A stretch of 64,000 nt of DNA from Streptococcus cristatus (GTDB lineage Bacteria > Bacillota > Bacilli > Lactobacillales > Streptococcaceae), in NCBI RefSeq assembly GCF_001578775.1, contig NZ_KQ969062.1, positions 441,539 through 505,538 on the forward strand, read 5' to 3'. Positions within the stretch are counted from its first letter, which is position 1. Each line of letters starts with the position of its first letter. The notes beneath the pieces are model-generated. The model ran no database searches. It worked only from the letters and a program-made list of their open reading frames with translations, and had not been told where the DNA came from. The translations under genes and the position numbers were made by a program. Of the stretch, positions 1 through 8,841 are shown piece after piece.

Positions 1-2
1 AG

Positions 3-1223
3 ATGCGCGACCTGGGCAATACTTTAATCGTGGTTGAGCACGACGAGGACACCATGCAGGAGGCTGACTGGCTGATTGATGTGGGACCAGGAGCTGGTGT
101 TTTCGGTGGTGAAATCGTTGCAGCCGGCACTCCTGCACAAGTGGCCAAGAGCAAGAAATCTATCACAGGCCAATACTTGTCAGGTAAGCGCGAGATCCCC
201 GTACCATTGGACCGCCGTGTAGGCAATGGCCGCTTTATTGAAGTGACAGGGGCTCAGGAGAATAACTTGCAGAATATCTCAGCTAAATTCCCCTTGGGCA
301 AATTTATCGCTGTGACAGGAGTTTCTGGATCCGGTAAGTCAACGCTGGTCAACTCTATTCTTAAAAAAGCCATTGCTCAAAAACTCAACCGCAACTCTGC
401 CAAACCAGGTAAGTTCAAGAAAATCAGTGGCATTGAGCATGTGGACCGCTTGATTGATATTGACCAAAGCCCGATTGGCCGGACACCGCGTTCGAATCCA
501 GCTACCTATACTGGAGTTTTTGACGATATTCGCGATCTGTTTGCCAAGACCAATGAAGCCAAGATTCGCGGCTACAAGAAGGGCCGTTTCAGCTTTAACG
601 TCAAGGGCGGTCGCTGTGAGGCCTGCTCGGGTGATGGGATTATCAAGATTGAGATGCACTTCCTGCCTGACGTCTATGTAGCCTGCGAGGTCTGCCACGG
701 CACCCGCTATAATAGCGAGACTCTAGAGGTTCACTATAAGGAAAAGAATATCGCTCAGGTTCTGGATATGACGGTCAATGATGCGGTAGAATTCTTCCAG
801 CATATTCCCAAGATTGCCCGCAAACTTCAGACGATTAAGGATGTGGGACTAGGCTATGTGACTCTAGGGCAGCCAGCCACAACCTTGTCAGGTGGTGAAG
901 CTCAGCGGATGAAGCTGGCCAGCGAACTTCACAAGCGCTCGACTGGTAAGTCCTTCTATATCTTGGATGAGCCGACGACAGGGCTTCATACAGAGGATAT
1001 TGCTCGCTTGCTTAAAGTCTTGGCTCGTTTTGTTGACGATGGCAATACAGTCCTCGTCATTGAGCACAATCTGGACGTTATCAAGACAGCTGATCATATC
1101 ATCGACCTAGGACCGGAAGGCGGTGTCGGTGGTGGTACGATCATTGCGACTGGTACACCAGAAGAAGTCGCAGCCAACACAGCCAGCTATACCGGCCAAT
1201 ATTTGAAAGGCAAGCTAAAATAA
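3..1223 (+). CDS. uvrA: UvrA, excinuclease ABC subunit A (3' part only)
   Basis: C-terminal ~406 residues of the DNA-damage recognition ATPase of nucleotide excision repair, truncated by the window edge; a full UvrA is about 940 residues. Visible are the tail of the first ATPase domain ([11 protein letters not shown]), the second Walker A ([11 protein letters not shown]), a C-x2-C...C-x2-C zinc module ([16 protein letters not shown]), the signature [12 protein letters not shown] and Walker B ([11 protein letters not shown]). The first Met is probably internal, since the family continues upstream. It ends just before a hairpin terminator shared with the convergent usp gene. Identification is secure. 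Confidence 0.97.
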   Translation: MRDLGNTLIVVEHDEDTMQEADWLIDVGPGAGVFGGEIVAAGTPAQVAKSKKSITGQYLSGKREIPVPLDRRVGNGRFIEVTGAQENNLQNISAKFPLGKFIAVTGVSGSGKSTLVNSILKKAIAQKLNRNSAKPGKFKKISGIEHVDRLIDIDQSPIGRTPRSNPATYTGVFDDIRDLFAKTNEAKIRGYKKGRFSFNVKGGRCEACSGDGIIKIEMHFLPDVYVACEVCHGTRYNSETLEVHYKEKNIAQVLDMTVNDAVEFFQHIPKIARKLQTIKDVGLGYVTLGQPATTLSGGEAQRMKLASELHKRSTGKSFYILDEPTTGLHTEDIARLLKVLARFVDDGNTVLVIEHNLDVIKTADHIIDLGPEGGVGGGTIIATGTPEEVAANTASYTGQYLKGKLK

Positions 1224-1245
1224 GATTTTTATCCTGCTAAAACAT

Positions 1246-1280
1246 AAATCCCTCACTAGGCTAACCTAATGAGGGATTTT
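1246..1280. terminator. Bidirectional terminator between uvrA and usp
   Basis: Inverted repeat AAATCCCTCA ... TGAGGGATTT around a 15-base loop. It has A-rich sequence on one side and T-rich on the other, so it can end transcription from either strand. It lies between convergent genes. Confidence 0.85.
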
Positions 1281-1336
1281 AACTTATAGTTATGAGGGAA
1301 GTAGGGCATAGCTATCGCAGCAACCTACTAGATATT

Positions 1337-1792
1337 TTAGAATGTTTTCTCTTTGTCACGAACGACCAGTAAGTCCACTTTCGCGTGGCGAAGGATATAC
1401 TCAGATGATGAGCCGACTAGGAGGCGTTCAAAGGCATTGAGACCGGTAGCTCCGACCATAATCAAATCAACCTTGTGTTCGTCAGGAATGTCAGTCGCAA
1501 GGAGGGTTTTGGGATTGCCCAATTCAATGACGATATCGACGTATTTGACCCCAGCTTTTTGCGCCTTTTCCTTGTACTCTGTCATCAACTTTTGTGCTTC
1601 TTCTTGGAGATCTTCGTAGACCTCAGCGTCAAATGTTGAGACGCTTTGGAGAGCCCGGGTATCAATCACATGAGCAATTGTCAAACGAGAAGCATTTCTC
1701 AGCGCTACATTAACACCTTTTTCAAAAGCGAGTTCTGCTTCGCGAGAGCCGTCAACAGCGACCATGATATTTTCATATTTTTGTTGAGTCAT
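1337..1792 (-). CDS. Universal stress protein, UspA family
   Basis: A 151-residue cytosolic single-domain Usp. The nucleotide-binding motif G-x2-G-x9-G-(S/T) is visible near the C-terminus (GATGLNAFERLLVGSSS), as is the N-terminal strand MVAVDGSREAELAFEKG, so it is probably an ATP-binding Usp. Length is typical. It is monocistronic, convergent with uvrA and divergent from alaA. An AGGTAG-type ribosome site precedes the ATG. Its exact stress role cannot be read from sequence. Confidence 0.9.
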   Translation of the reverse strand: MTQQKYENIMVAVDGSREAELAFEKGVNVALRNASRLTIAHVIDTRALQSVSTFDAEVYEDLQEEAQKLMTEYKEKAQKAGVKYVDIVIELGNPKTLLATDIPDEHKVDLIMVGATGLNAFERLLVGSSSEYILRHAKVDLLVVRDKEKTF

Positions 1793-1850
1793 AAAGCTAC
1801 CTCCATCTTTTGTCGAATACTAGATTCGAGCTTCTTATATCTTCACTTAT

Positions 1851-1879
1851 ATTGTAAACCTTTTCAGAAAAAAAGTAAA
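1851..1879 (-). promoter_or_regulatory. Promoter of usp
   Basis: On the minus strand TTTACT, a 17-base spacer, then TACAAT. The spacer holds TTTTCAGAAAA, matching the 11-base core of the CodY consensus but not its outer bases, so CodY control is possible but weakly supported. A 6-bp inverted repeat (TCGAAT/ATTCGA, 1813-1829) lies in the 5' UTR. Confidence 0.7.
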
Positions 1880-1990
1880 GCTGCAAATGAAATTCAGAAA
1901 TCAAGTGAAATTATCATGATGGACAAGTGTATTTTCCTAAGTTATAAGCCTTATTTTAGTTGAAAGGAGCTTTCTTAGATTCTTCCTAAT

Positions 1991-2019
1991 TGTCAATCTT
2001 TTTTTCTGGTGGTATAATA
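1991..2019 (+). promoter_or_regulatory. Promoter of alaA
   Basis: TTGTCA, 17-base spacer, TATAAT with an extended -10 TG (TGGTATAAT). Confidence 0.85.
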
Positions 2020-2049
2020 AAATCATTCAGATGAATTGAGGAAAATAGG

Positions 2050-3264
2050 ATGAAAGAATTTAATAAGTCCAGCAAACTGGAACATGTAGCCTATGATATT
2101 CGTGGACCGGTGTTGGATGAAGCGATGCGGATGCGGGCCAACGGAGAAAAAATCCTCCGCTTGAACACGGGAAATCCAGCTGAATTTGGCTTTACCGCTC
2201 CAGACGAGGTCATTCATGATTTGATTATGAATGCGCGTGACAGTGAGGGTTACTCTGATTCTAAGGGGATTTTCTCAGCCCGTAAGGCCATTATGCAGTA
2301 TTGCCAGCTCAGAAATTTCCCTAATGTTGATATCGATGATATTTATCTTGGAAATGGAGTCAGCGAGCTGATTGTTATGTCTATGCAGGGACTCTTGGAT
2401 GATGGAGATGAGGTCTTAGTACCAATGCCGGACTATCCGCTCTGGACGGCTGCAGTTAGTCTGGCTGGTGGGAATGCTGTGCATTATGTCTGTGATGAGC
2501 AGGCAGAATGGTATCCAGATATTGACGACATCAAGTCAAAAATCACTTCTAATACTAAGGCTATCATTATCATCAATCCTAACAATCCAACAGGGGCACT
2601 TTATCCTAAGGAACTTTTGCTAGAAATTGTGGAAATTGCTCGCCAGAACAATCTTATCATCTTTGCGGATGAAATTTATGACCGTATGGTGATGGATGGG
2701 CATGTGCACACGCCTGTGGCAAGTTTGGCACCAGATGTTTTCTGTGTCAGCATGAATGGTCTTTCAAAATCTCACCGTATCGCTGGTTTCCGTGTTGGCT
2801 GGATGGTCTTATCTGGTCCTAAGACGCATGTCAAAGGCTATATCGAAGGTCTCAATATGCTGTCCAATATGCGTCTTTGCTCTAACGTTTTGGCCCAGCA
2901 AGTCGTACAAACATCACTAGGTGGGCACCAGTCAGTGGATGAATTGCTTTTACCAGGCGGTCGTATCTATGAACAAAGAAACTTCATTTACAATGCTATT
3001 CAAGATATTCCAGGTTTGTCTGCAGTCAAACCTAAGGCGGGTCTTTACATCTTCCCGAAAATTGATCGGGAAATGTACCGTATCGATGATGATGAGCAGC
3101 TTGTCTTGGATTTCCTCAAGCAGGAAAAAGTCCTTCTTGTCCATGGACGAGGCTTTAACTGGAAGGATCCAGATCATTTCCGAATCGTTTATCTGCCTCG
3201 GGTAGATGAACTAGCTCAGATCCAAGAAAAAATGACACGCTTCCTGCGCCAATACCGCAGATAA
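2050..3264 (+). CDS. alaA: Alanine-type PLP aminotransferase (AlaA/AlaT)
   Basis: A 404-residue fold-type I aminotransferase, close along its whole length to E. coli AlaA, including the diagnostic N-terminus SSKLEHVAYDIRGPVLDEA. It should interconvert pyruvate/glutamate and alanine/2-oxoglutarate in the cytosol. PLP contacts are visible: NPNNPTG (Asn179), DEIYDR (Asp207, Tyr210) and the Schiff-base Lys240 in SMNGLSKSHRIAGFR. It has its own promoter and terminator, so it is monocistronic, directly upstream of the nutritional regulator codY. Substrate is inferred from family. Confidence 0.9.
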   Translation: MKEFNKSSKLEHVAYDIRGPVLDEAMRMRANGEKILRLNTGNPAEFGFTAPDEVIHDLIMNARDSEGYSDSKGIFSARKAIMQYCQLRNFPNVDIDDIYLGNGVSELIVMSMQGLLDDGDEVLVPMPDYPLWTAAVSLAGGNAVHYVCDEQAEWYPDIDDIKSKITSNTKAIIIINPNNPTGALYPKELLLEIVEIARQNNLIIFADEIYDRMVMDGHVHTPVASLAPDVFCVSMNGLSKSHRIAGFRVGWMVLSGPKTHVKGYIEGLNMLSNMRLCSNVLAQQVVQTSLGGHQSVDELLLPGGRIYEQRNFIYNAIQDIPGLSAVKPKAGLYIFPKIDREMYRIDDDEQLVLDFLKQEKVLLVHGRGFNWKDPDHFRIVYLPRVDELAQIQEKMTRFLRQYRR

Positions 3265-3283
3265 GCATAAAATACAAGTCATA

Positions 3284-3331
3284 AACCGTTTAAAACAAAT
3301 TCGTCTTAGAATTGTTTTAAATGGTTTTTTT
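3284..3331 (+). terminator. Terminator of alaA
   Basis: Long hairpin with arms AACCGTTTAAAACAAATTC and GAATTGTTTTAAATGGTT, closed by a T7 run. Confidence 0.85.
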
Positions 3332-3346
3332 GATGAAGTGATTCTT

Positions 3347-3396
3347 TTCGCAATCGCCAAATTCTGAATCTTTCAGAATTGTAGCGAATTTTTTTT
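3347..3396 (+). terminator. Second hairpin plus T8 tract between alaA and codY
   Basis: A perfect 9-bp inverted repeat AATTCTGAA/TTCAGAATT with a 3-base loop (3360-3380) sits inside outer arms TTCGC/GCGAA and is followed by eight Ts. It looks like a back-up terminator insulating the codY promoter. The AT-rich palindrome could also be a protein site. Confidence 0.6.
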
Positions 3397-3404
3397 CAAT
3401 ACAC

Positions 3405-3449
3405 AATTTTCAGATAATTATTGAAAATTTCGGTCGATTATGGTACAAT
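3405..3449 (+). promoter_or_regulatory. codY promoter with CodY box (autoregulation)
   Basis: Promoter TTGAAA (3421-3426), 17-base spacer, TACAAT (3444-3449) with an extended -10 TG. Immediately upstream, AATTTTCAGATAATT (3405-3419) differs from the established CodY consensus AATTTTCWGAAAATT at one base. A second, weaker overlapping match (3415-3429) covers the -35. Negative autoregulation is the natural inference. Confidence 0.8.
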
Positions 3450-3476
3450 CAAGGGGACTAAATACGAGGTAAATGT

Positions 3477-4265
3477 ATGGCAAAACTATTAGAAAAAACA
3501 AGGAAGATTACTTCTATCTTGAAACGTTCAGAGGAGCAACTTCAGGAGGAACTTCCTTACAATGCGATCACTCGCCAGCTTGCTGATATTATTCATTGCA
3601 ATGCCTGCATCATCAACAGCAAGGGCCGTCTCTTGGGCTATTTCATGCGCTACAAGACAAATAATGATCGTGTAGAAGCCTTTTTCCAAGACAAGACTTT
3701 CCCCAAAGAATATGTCCAAGAAGCAAACATGGTGTATGAGACAGAGGCCAATCTGCCTGTAACTCACGATTTGACTATTTTCCCAGTGGAAACCAAGGAT
3801 GAATTTCCAGATGGTTTGACTACTATCGCACCGATTCATGTTTCAGGAATTCGCTTGGGCTCGCTGATTATCTGGCGCAATGATAAAGAATTTTTGGATG
3901 ACGACCTGATTTTGGTCGAGATTGCCAGCACAGTGGTCGGTATCCAGCTGCTTAACTTCCAGCGAGAAGAGGACGAGAAGAACATCCGTCGCCGGACAGC
4001 TGTGACCATGGCGGTCAATACCCTGTCTTACTCAGAGCTAAGAGCTGTTTCAGCTATTCTGGGCGAGCTCAATGGCAATGAAGGGCAACTGACGGCTTCT
4101 GTCATTGCTGATCGCATCGGGATTACCCGCTCAGTGATTGTTAATGCCTTGCGCAAGCTGGAAAGTGCGGGGATTATTGAAAGCCGCTCGCTGGGGATGA
4201 AGGGAACTTATCTGAAAGTACTGATTCCAGATGTTTTTGAGGAAATTAAAAAGAGGGATTACTAA
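3477..4265 (+). CDS. codY: CodY, GTP/branched-chain amino acid-responsive repressor
   Basis: Global regulator of nitrogen and amino-acid metabolism, 262 residues, usual length. The N-terminal GAF-type ligand domain occupies about residues 1-155, a linker helix follows, and the winged helix-turn-helix lies about 203-235 ([21 protein letters not shown] is the recognition region). The start follows a GAGGT ribosome site. Its stop overlaps the start of pncA by one base (TAATG), so the two are translationally coupled. CodY boxes are seen in this window at codY itself and at the aspartate kinase promoter. Confidence 0.97.
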   Translation: MAKLLEKTRKITSILKRSEEQLQEELPYNAITRQLADIIHCNACIINSKGRLLGYFMRYKTNNDRVEAFFQDKTFPKEYVQEANMVYETEANLPVTHDLTIFPVETKDEFPDGLTTIAPIHVSGIRLGSLIIWRNDKEFLDDDLILVEIASTVVGIQLLNFQREEDEKNIRRRTAVTMAVNTLSYSELRAVSAILGELNGNEGQLTASVIADRIGITRSVIVNALRKLESAGIIESRSLGMKGTYLKVLIPDVFEEIKKRDY

Positions 4266-4822
4266 TGGCAAGAGCGCTGATTTCCATTGATTATACAGTT
4301 GATTTTGTTGCAGACGAGGGGAAATTAACAGCAGGAGCGCCGGCTCAGGCAATTTCTGAAGCCATTGCTCAAGTGACCGAGGCAGCTTTTGATCGAGGGG
4401 ACTATATCTTCTTCGCGATTGATGCCCATGATGAAAATGACGCCTTTCACCCAGAAAGTAAGCTGTTTCCACCTCATAATATCAAAGGAACTAGCGGTCG
4501 CAATCTTTATGGTCCTTTGGCTGATTTTTATGACAAGCATCAAGCAGACTCTCGGGTCTTTTGGATGGATAAGCGTCATTATTCTGCTTTTTCTGGTACG
4601 GATTTAGATATTCGATTGCGGGAAAGAAAGGTAGATACAGTTATTTTGACAGGAGTCTTGACGGATATTTGCGTCCTACATACAGCGATTGATGCATATA
4701 ATCTTGGTTATCAGATTCAGGTGGTAGAGCCAGCAGTGGCTTCTCTGTCAGAGGAAAATCACAAATTTGCCTTAAACCACTTGCAAAATGTCCTGGGTTC
4801 GACTATAATAGATACAATTTAA
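4265..4822 (+). CDS. pncA: Nicotinamidase (isochorismatase-like hydrolase)
   Basis: Hydrolyses nicotinamide to nicotinate for NAD salvage. The 185 residues carry the triad Asp9, Lys103, Cys136 and the metal ligands Asp53, His55, His71, positions that coincide with those of the characterised S. pneumoniae nicotinamidase. Cotranscribed with codY (1-base overlap). The -10 and -35 of the following T-box promoter lie inside its last codons. Alternative: another cysteine hydrolase of the family, less likely given the residue match. Confidence 0.93.
   Translation: MARALISIDYTVDFVADEGKLTAGAPAQAISEAIAQVTEAAFDRGDYIFFAIDAHDENDAFHPESKLFPPHNIKGTSGRNLYGPLADFYDKHQADSRVFWMDKRHYSAFSGTDLDIRLRERKVDTVILTGVLTDICVLHTAIDAYNLGYQIQVVEPAVASLSEENHKFALNHLQNVLGSTIIDTI
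4781..4809 (+). promoter_or_regulatory. Promoter of the T-box/aspS transcript
   Basis: TTGCAA, 17-base spacer, TATAAT, embedded in the 3' end of pncA. Start expected near 4816. Confidence 0.8.
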
Positions 4823-5045
4823 GAGTAAAAGAGAAGCAGAGTAGGCTTGCTGACTTGCACAGAGAGTACTGATAGCTGAGAGCAGTACCAAGAAAGCAAA
4901 AACCGAAGAACATGTTTCGTAATCTTTTGTGTGATTAAGCACAGACGTCGCTCACGTTACGAGCTCAGAGGCTGCCTTTTAGGGTAGCGAATAACAGTGG
5001 TACCACGGCTTTCGTCTGTTTCAGAGACGAAGGCCCTTTTCTTTT
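4820..5045 (+). ncRNA. T-box riboswitch, specifier AAC (Asn)
   Basis: Senses uncharged tRNA. Stem I can be drawn: lower helix GAAGCA (4833-4838) with TGTTTC (4913-4918), AGTA on the 5' side of the specifier loop, upper helix TTGC/GCAA, and apical hairpin GTACTG/CAGTAC around an AGCTGAGAG-type loop. The three bases before the conserved purine next to the lower helix are AAC (4909-4911), an Asn codon. The T-box core GTGGTACCACGG lies at about 4997-5008, overlapping a terminator hairpin (GGCTTTCGTCT/AGACGAAGGCC) with T tracts to 5045. Antitermination should follow Asn-tRNA starvation. Confidence 0.88.
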
Positions 5046-5112
5046 GTAGCGATTCAAGTGAAGACGATGGAAGAACGTGGTAATATCCTGAACAACAGGG
5101 CGAAGCTACAAA
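5043..5112 (+). other. Leader segment closed by 8-bp complementary ends
   Basis: Between the T-box terminator and aspS, TTTGTAGC (5043-5050) is perfectly complementary to GCTACAAA (5105-5112), enclosing 54 bases. The left arm overlaps the terminator T tract. It could be an mRNA-stabilising or processing structure; function unknown. Confidence 0.4.
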
Positions 5113-5133
5113 TTGATGTGAGAGGGAAAGTAT

Positions 5134-6870
5134 ATGAAAGAAATTTTTATCGGAAACTATGGTTTAGAGCAGGTCGGACAGACCATGACCGCAACTGGCT
5201 GGGTGGCCAACATCCGCAATCATGGTAAGCTGGCCTTTATTGAATTGCGGGACCGCGAGGGCTTGCTTCAGGTCTTTGTTGGCGGTGAGATTGAAGATTT
5301 TGCTAAGCTGGAAAAAATTGGCAAAGAGGATGTCATTGCGGTGACGGGGCAAGTCGTTCAGCGGGAAGAGCGCTTTGTCAACAAGGCCATCAAGTCTGGT
5401 CAGGTTGAGCTAAGGGCAGAGAAGATTGAGGTCATTGCTAGCAGTAAGCCTCTGCCTTTTGAGTTGGACCAGCATGCCCATACTGGGGAAGACCTGCGTC
5501 AGAAATACCGTTACCTGGACTTGCGGCGTGAGAGGATGACACATAACCTCAAACTGCGCCATCAGGTCACATCAACTATTCGGGAATATTTGAATGGTTT
5601 GGACTTTTTGGAAGTGGAGACGCCTTATCTGACCAAGTCAACTCCTGAAGGAGCTAGGGATTTCTTGGTGCCTAGTCGGGTCTTTAAAAATCAATTCTAC
5701 GCGCTGCCGCAGAGCCCTCAGATGCTCAAGCAGTTACTGATGGGAGCTGGCCTCGAGCGCTATTATCAGATTGTTCGTTGTTTCCGTGACGAAGATTTGC
5801 GGGGCGACCGTCAGCCAGAGTTTACCCAGGTGGATTTGGAGTTGAGTTTTGCCAGCGAGGAAGAAATCCGAGCTCTGGTTGAAGCTATGCTCAAAGCAGT
5901 TGTCAAGAAAACTCATGGTTTAGAGTTGACAGAAGCTTTTCCGACTATCAGCTATGAAGAAGCTATGAGCCGCTTTGGTTCTGATAAGCCAGATACACGC
6001 TTTGGTTTAGAGCTGAAGAATTTGACGGATTTGTGCCAGTCCAATGACTCTCTTCTCATCAAGAAAGCCTTGGACAACCAAGAGGAAGTGATGGGAATCT
6101 GTGTGCCAGATGCGGCTAGTGTTTTTAGCAAGAAACAGCTCAGTCACTACTATCAAGAAATGAAGGAATTTGGCTGCAGTCGTTTCGCCAGTCTAAAGGT
6201 TGAAAATGGCCAGTTAATTGGAGATTTGGCTAGCACCTTTGAGGCTGAGAGTCAGGATTTACTAGCACGTTTTGAGGCCAAGGATGGAGATTTGATTCTG
6301 CTAGTTATGGCTAAGAAGCGTCGGGCTCAGGAAGCTTTGGGACATCTGCGCATAGAAGTCGCAAAGGCTTTGGATTTGATTGACCCGAGTCTGCTTCATT
6401 TTCTCTGGGTTGTGGATTGGCCACTACTGGAGTGGAATGAAGACCAAAACCGCTATCAAGCCATGCACCATCCTTTCACACAAGGCATTTTTGAAGAAGG
6501 TCAGGAGCCAGATCAATACCGCAGCCATGCCTACGACATCGTCTTGAATGGCTATGAAATTGGTGGGGGGAGTCTACGGATTCATGACAGGAAGGCTCAG
6601 GAAGCGATGTTTGAGCTATTGGGCATGAGCCGAGAAGACTATGAGCGGGACTTTGGTTTCTTCCTAGAGGCTTTGGAGTACGGCTTCCCACCACACGGTG
6701 GCTTGGCTCTTGGCTTAGATCGCTTGGTTATGATTTTGGCTGGGGAAGAAAATATTCGCCAAGTCATCGCTTTTCCGAAAAATGGTACTGGTTTTGACCC
6801 TATGCTGGAAAGTCCAAGTCTGGTGGATCCAAGACAAGTGAAAGAACTGCATTTGGAATTGAAGAATTAG
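5134..6870 (+). CDS. aspS: Aspartyl-tRNA synthetase, probably non-discriminating
   Basis: Class IIb synthetase, 578 residues, bacterial type: N-terminal OB anticodon domain (TGWVANIRNHGKLAFIELRDREG), class II motif 2 (FRDEDLRGDRQPEFTQVDLE), a GAD insertion domain, and motif 3 (GLALGLDRLVM). His30 in the anticodon domain corresponds to the His found in bacterial non-discriminating AspRS (His31 of P. aeruginosa) rather than the Leu of E. coli. Together with an Asn-specific T-box upstream and gatCAB downstream, this suggests the enzyme charges tRNA-Asn with Asp for GatCAB to amidate. The start has an AGAGGGAAAG ribosome site. Confidence 0.9.
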   Translation: MKEIFIGNYGLEQVGQTMTATGWVANIRNHGKLAFIELRDREGLLQVFVGGEIEDFAKLEKIGKEDVIAVTGQVVQREERFVNKAIKSGQVELRAEKIEVIASSKPLPFELDQHAHTGEDLRQKYRYLDLRRERMTHNLKLRHQVTSTIREYLNGLDFLEVETPYLTKSTPEGARDFLVPSRVFKNQFYALPQSPQMLKQLLMGAGLERYYQIVRCFRDEDLRGDRQPEFTQVDLELSFASEEEIRALVEAMLKAVVKKTHGLELTEAFPTISYEEAMSRFGSDKPDTRFGLELKNLTDLCQSNDSLLIKKALDNQEEVMGICVPDAASVFSKKQLSHYYQEMKEFGCSRFASLKVENGQLIGDLASTFEAESQDLLARFEAKDGDLILLVMAKKRRAQEALGHLRIEVAKALDLIDPSLLHFLWVVDWPLLEWNEDQNRYQAMHHPFTQGIFEEGQEPDQYRSHAYDIVLNGYEIGGGSLRIHDRKAQEAMFELLGMSREDYERDFGFFLEALEYGFPPHGGLALGLDRLVMILAGEENIRQVIAFPKNGTGFDPMLESPSLVDPRQVKELHLELKN

Positions 6871-7072
6871 CCAGAAATATGGTAAAATGAAATGATGCGA
6901 ATTCCTGAAGAAATCAGGAAGAAGCTAAAGAAAGAGGTCGCAGCTACGAGAGCTTGGTGCCTCTATCTTAGCAAAACAATGCGAGTTAAATACCTCGAAA
7001 ACAAAGATCTTTCTTAGATTTATCGTTTTCGGTTGGTATTCAGGCTCGTCTATCTTATGAAAGGAATCAGAA
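6859..7072 (+). promoter_or_regulatory. Promoter and ~180-base leader before gatCAB
   Basis: TTGAAG (6859-6864), 18 bases, TAAAAT (6883-6888) with an extended -10 TG. The leader contains hairpins TTCCTG/CAGGAA (6902-6920) and CGAAAAC/GTTTTCG (6996-7031). I find no T-box core in it, so its structure is unexplained. Confidence 0.5.
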
Positions 7073-7375
7073 ATGAAGATTACTCAAGAAGAAGTAAGTC
7101 ACGTTGCAAAACTGTCAAAACTGGCTTTTTCACCAGAAGAGACAGATGAGTTTGCGACAACCTTGTCTAAAATTGTCGACATGGTCGAATTGCTCAATGA
7201 AGTGGATACGGAGGGTGTGCCTTTCACTTCCAATGTGGCAGCTAACATCAACTATATGCGAGAAGATGTGGCTCAGCCGGGCTGGAACCGAGAAGAGCTT
7301 TTCCAAAATGTACCTGAAAAAGAGCGGGGCTACATCAAAGTGCCTGCCATCCTAGATGACGGAGGAGATGCCTAA
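7073..7375 (+). CDS. gatC: GatC, Asp/Glu-tRNA amidotransferase subunit C
   Basis: Small 100-residue scaffold that wraps around GatA and stabilises the GatCAB complex. It shows the family pattern [21 protein letters not shown] and a C-terminal LREDVAQ-like stretch (MREDVAQPG). The stop overlaps the gatA start by one base (TAATG), so the subunits are translationally coupled. Confidence 0.95.
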   Translation: MKITQEEVSHVAKLSKLAFSPEETDEFATTLSKIVDMVELLNEVDTEGVPFTSNVAANINYMREDVAQPGWNREELFQNVPEKERGYIKVPAILDDGGDA

Positions 7376-8841
7376 TGACTTTTAATCACAAGACCATTGA
7401 AGAACTGCATGACCTGCTGGTCAAAAAGGAAATTTCTGCAGTTGAGCTGACCCAGGCGACCCTGGACGATATCAAGGCGCGGGAGGCTGCCGTGGACAGC
7501 TTTATCACGGTCAGCGAGGAAGAAGCCCTGGCCCAGGCTGCTGCCCTGGATGCCAAGGGGATTGATGCGGACAATCTCATGAGCGGGATTCCGCTGGCGA
7601 TCAAGGATAATATCTCTACCAAGGGTATCCTGACAACAGCTGCTTCAAAAATGCTTTATAACTATAAGCCGATTTTTGATGCGACCAGCGTGGAAAAGCT
7701 CTACGGCAAGGATATGATTATCGTGGGCAAGACCAACATGGACGAATTTGCCATGGGTGGCTCCAGTGAAAATTCTCACTTCAAGACGACCAAGAATGCC
7801 TGGGATGCTAGCAAGGTTCCTGGTGGCTCATCTGGTGGTTCAGCGACAGCTGTTGCTTCTGGTCAGGTTCGTCTATCACTAGGTTCAGATACGGGTGGTT
7901 CTATTCGCCAGCCGGCTTCCTTTAACGGCGTAGTCGGCCTCAAACCAACCTACGGACGGGTTTCCCGTTTTGGTCTCATTGCTTTTGGTTCTTCTTTAGA
8001 CCAGATTGGGCCTTTCTCTCAGACAGTTAAGGAAAATGCACAGCTTCTGAATGTTATTTCTGGTAATGATCCTAAGGATTCTACATCATCACAAGAAGCT
8101 GTGCCAGACTTTACAAGCAAGATTGGCCAAGACATCAAGGGGATGAAGATTGCCTTGCCTAAGGAATACATGGGTGAGGGAATTGACAGCAAGGTCAAGG
8201 AAACGATTCTGGCAGCAGCCAAGCACTTGGAAAGTCTAGGAGCTATCGTTGAAGAGGTTAGCCTGCCTCACAGCAAGTACGGCGTGGCAGTCTACTATAT
8301 TATTGCTTCCTCTGAGGCTAGCTCTAACCTGCAGCGCTTTGACGGTATTCGCTATGGCTATCGTGCAGAAGGCATTGAAAATCTAGAAGATGTCTATGTT
8401 AAATCTCGTAGCGAAGGCTTTGGTGAAGAGGTGAAACGCCGCATCATGCTGGGAACTTTCAGTTTGTCATCTGGTTACTACGATGCTTACTTCAAGAAGG
8501 CTGGTCAGGTTCGTACCTTGATTATGCAAGATTTTGCCAAGGTATTTGAAAAATATGACTTGATCTTAGGTCCAACTGCACCAACTGTTGCTTATGACTT
8601 AGGCAGTCAAAACCAAGATCCTGTGGCTATGTATCTGGCGGACCTTTTGACCATTCCAGTCAATCTGGCTGGCCTACCGGGGATTTCAATCCCGGCTGGC
8701 TTCGTAGATGGTCTTCCTGTCGGCCTGCAGTTGATTGGTAACCACTTCGATGAAGCGACTATCTATCAGGCAGCCGCAGCATTTGAAGCAACGACTGACT
8801 ACCACAAACAGCAGCCAGTTATCTTTGGAGGTGAAAAATAA
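7375..8841 (+). CDS. gatA: GatA, amidotransferase glutaminase subunit
   Basis: Amidase-signature enzyme releasing ammonia from glutamine to amidate Asp-tRNA-Asn and Glu-tRNA-Gln. 488 residues, usual length. The Lys-Ser-cisSer triad is visible as Lys77 (LAIKDN), Ser152 (PGGSSGGS) and Ser176 ([12 protein letters not shown]). Overlaps gatB by one base. Confidence 0.97.
   Translation: MTFNHKTIEELHDLLVKKEISAVELTQATLDDIKAREAAVDSFITVSEEEALAQAAALDAKGIDADNLMSGIPLAIKDNISTKGILTTAASKMLYNYKPIFDATSVEKLYGKDMIIVGKTNMDEFAMGGSSENSHFKTTKNAWDASKVPGGSSGGSATAVASGQVRLSLGSDTGGSIRQPASFNGVVGLKPTYGRVSRFGLIAFGSSLDQIGPFSQTVKENAQLLNVISGNDPKDSTSSQEAVPDFTSKIGQDIKGMKIALPKEYMGEGIDSKVKETILAAAKHLESLGAIVEEVSLPHSKYGVAVYYIIASSEASSNLQRFDGIRYGYRAEGIENLEDVYVKSRSEGFGEEVKRRIMLGTFSLSSGYYDAYFKKAGQVRTLIMQDFAKVFEKYDLILGPTAPTVAYDLGSQNQDPVAMYLADLLTIPVNLAGLPGISIPAGFVDGLPVGLQLIGNHFDEATIYQAAAAFEATTDYHKQQPVIFGGEK

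Noticed and set aside
1646-1963. 105-codon plus-strand frame opposite usp
   Set aside because: Runs antisense through usp and its promoter; no start signals.
6891-7072. gatC leader considered as a second T-box
   Set aside because: No GTGGTACC-like core and no terminator/antiterminator pair found.
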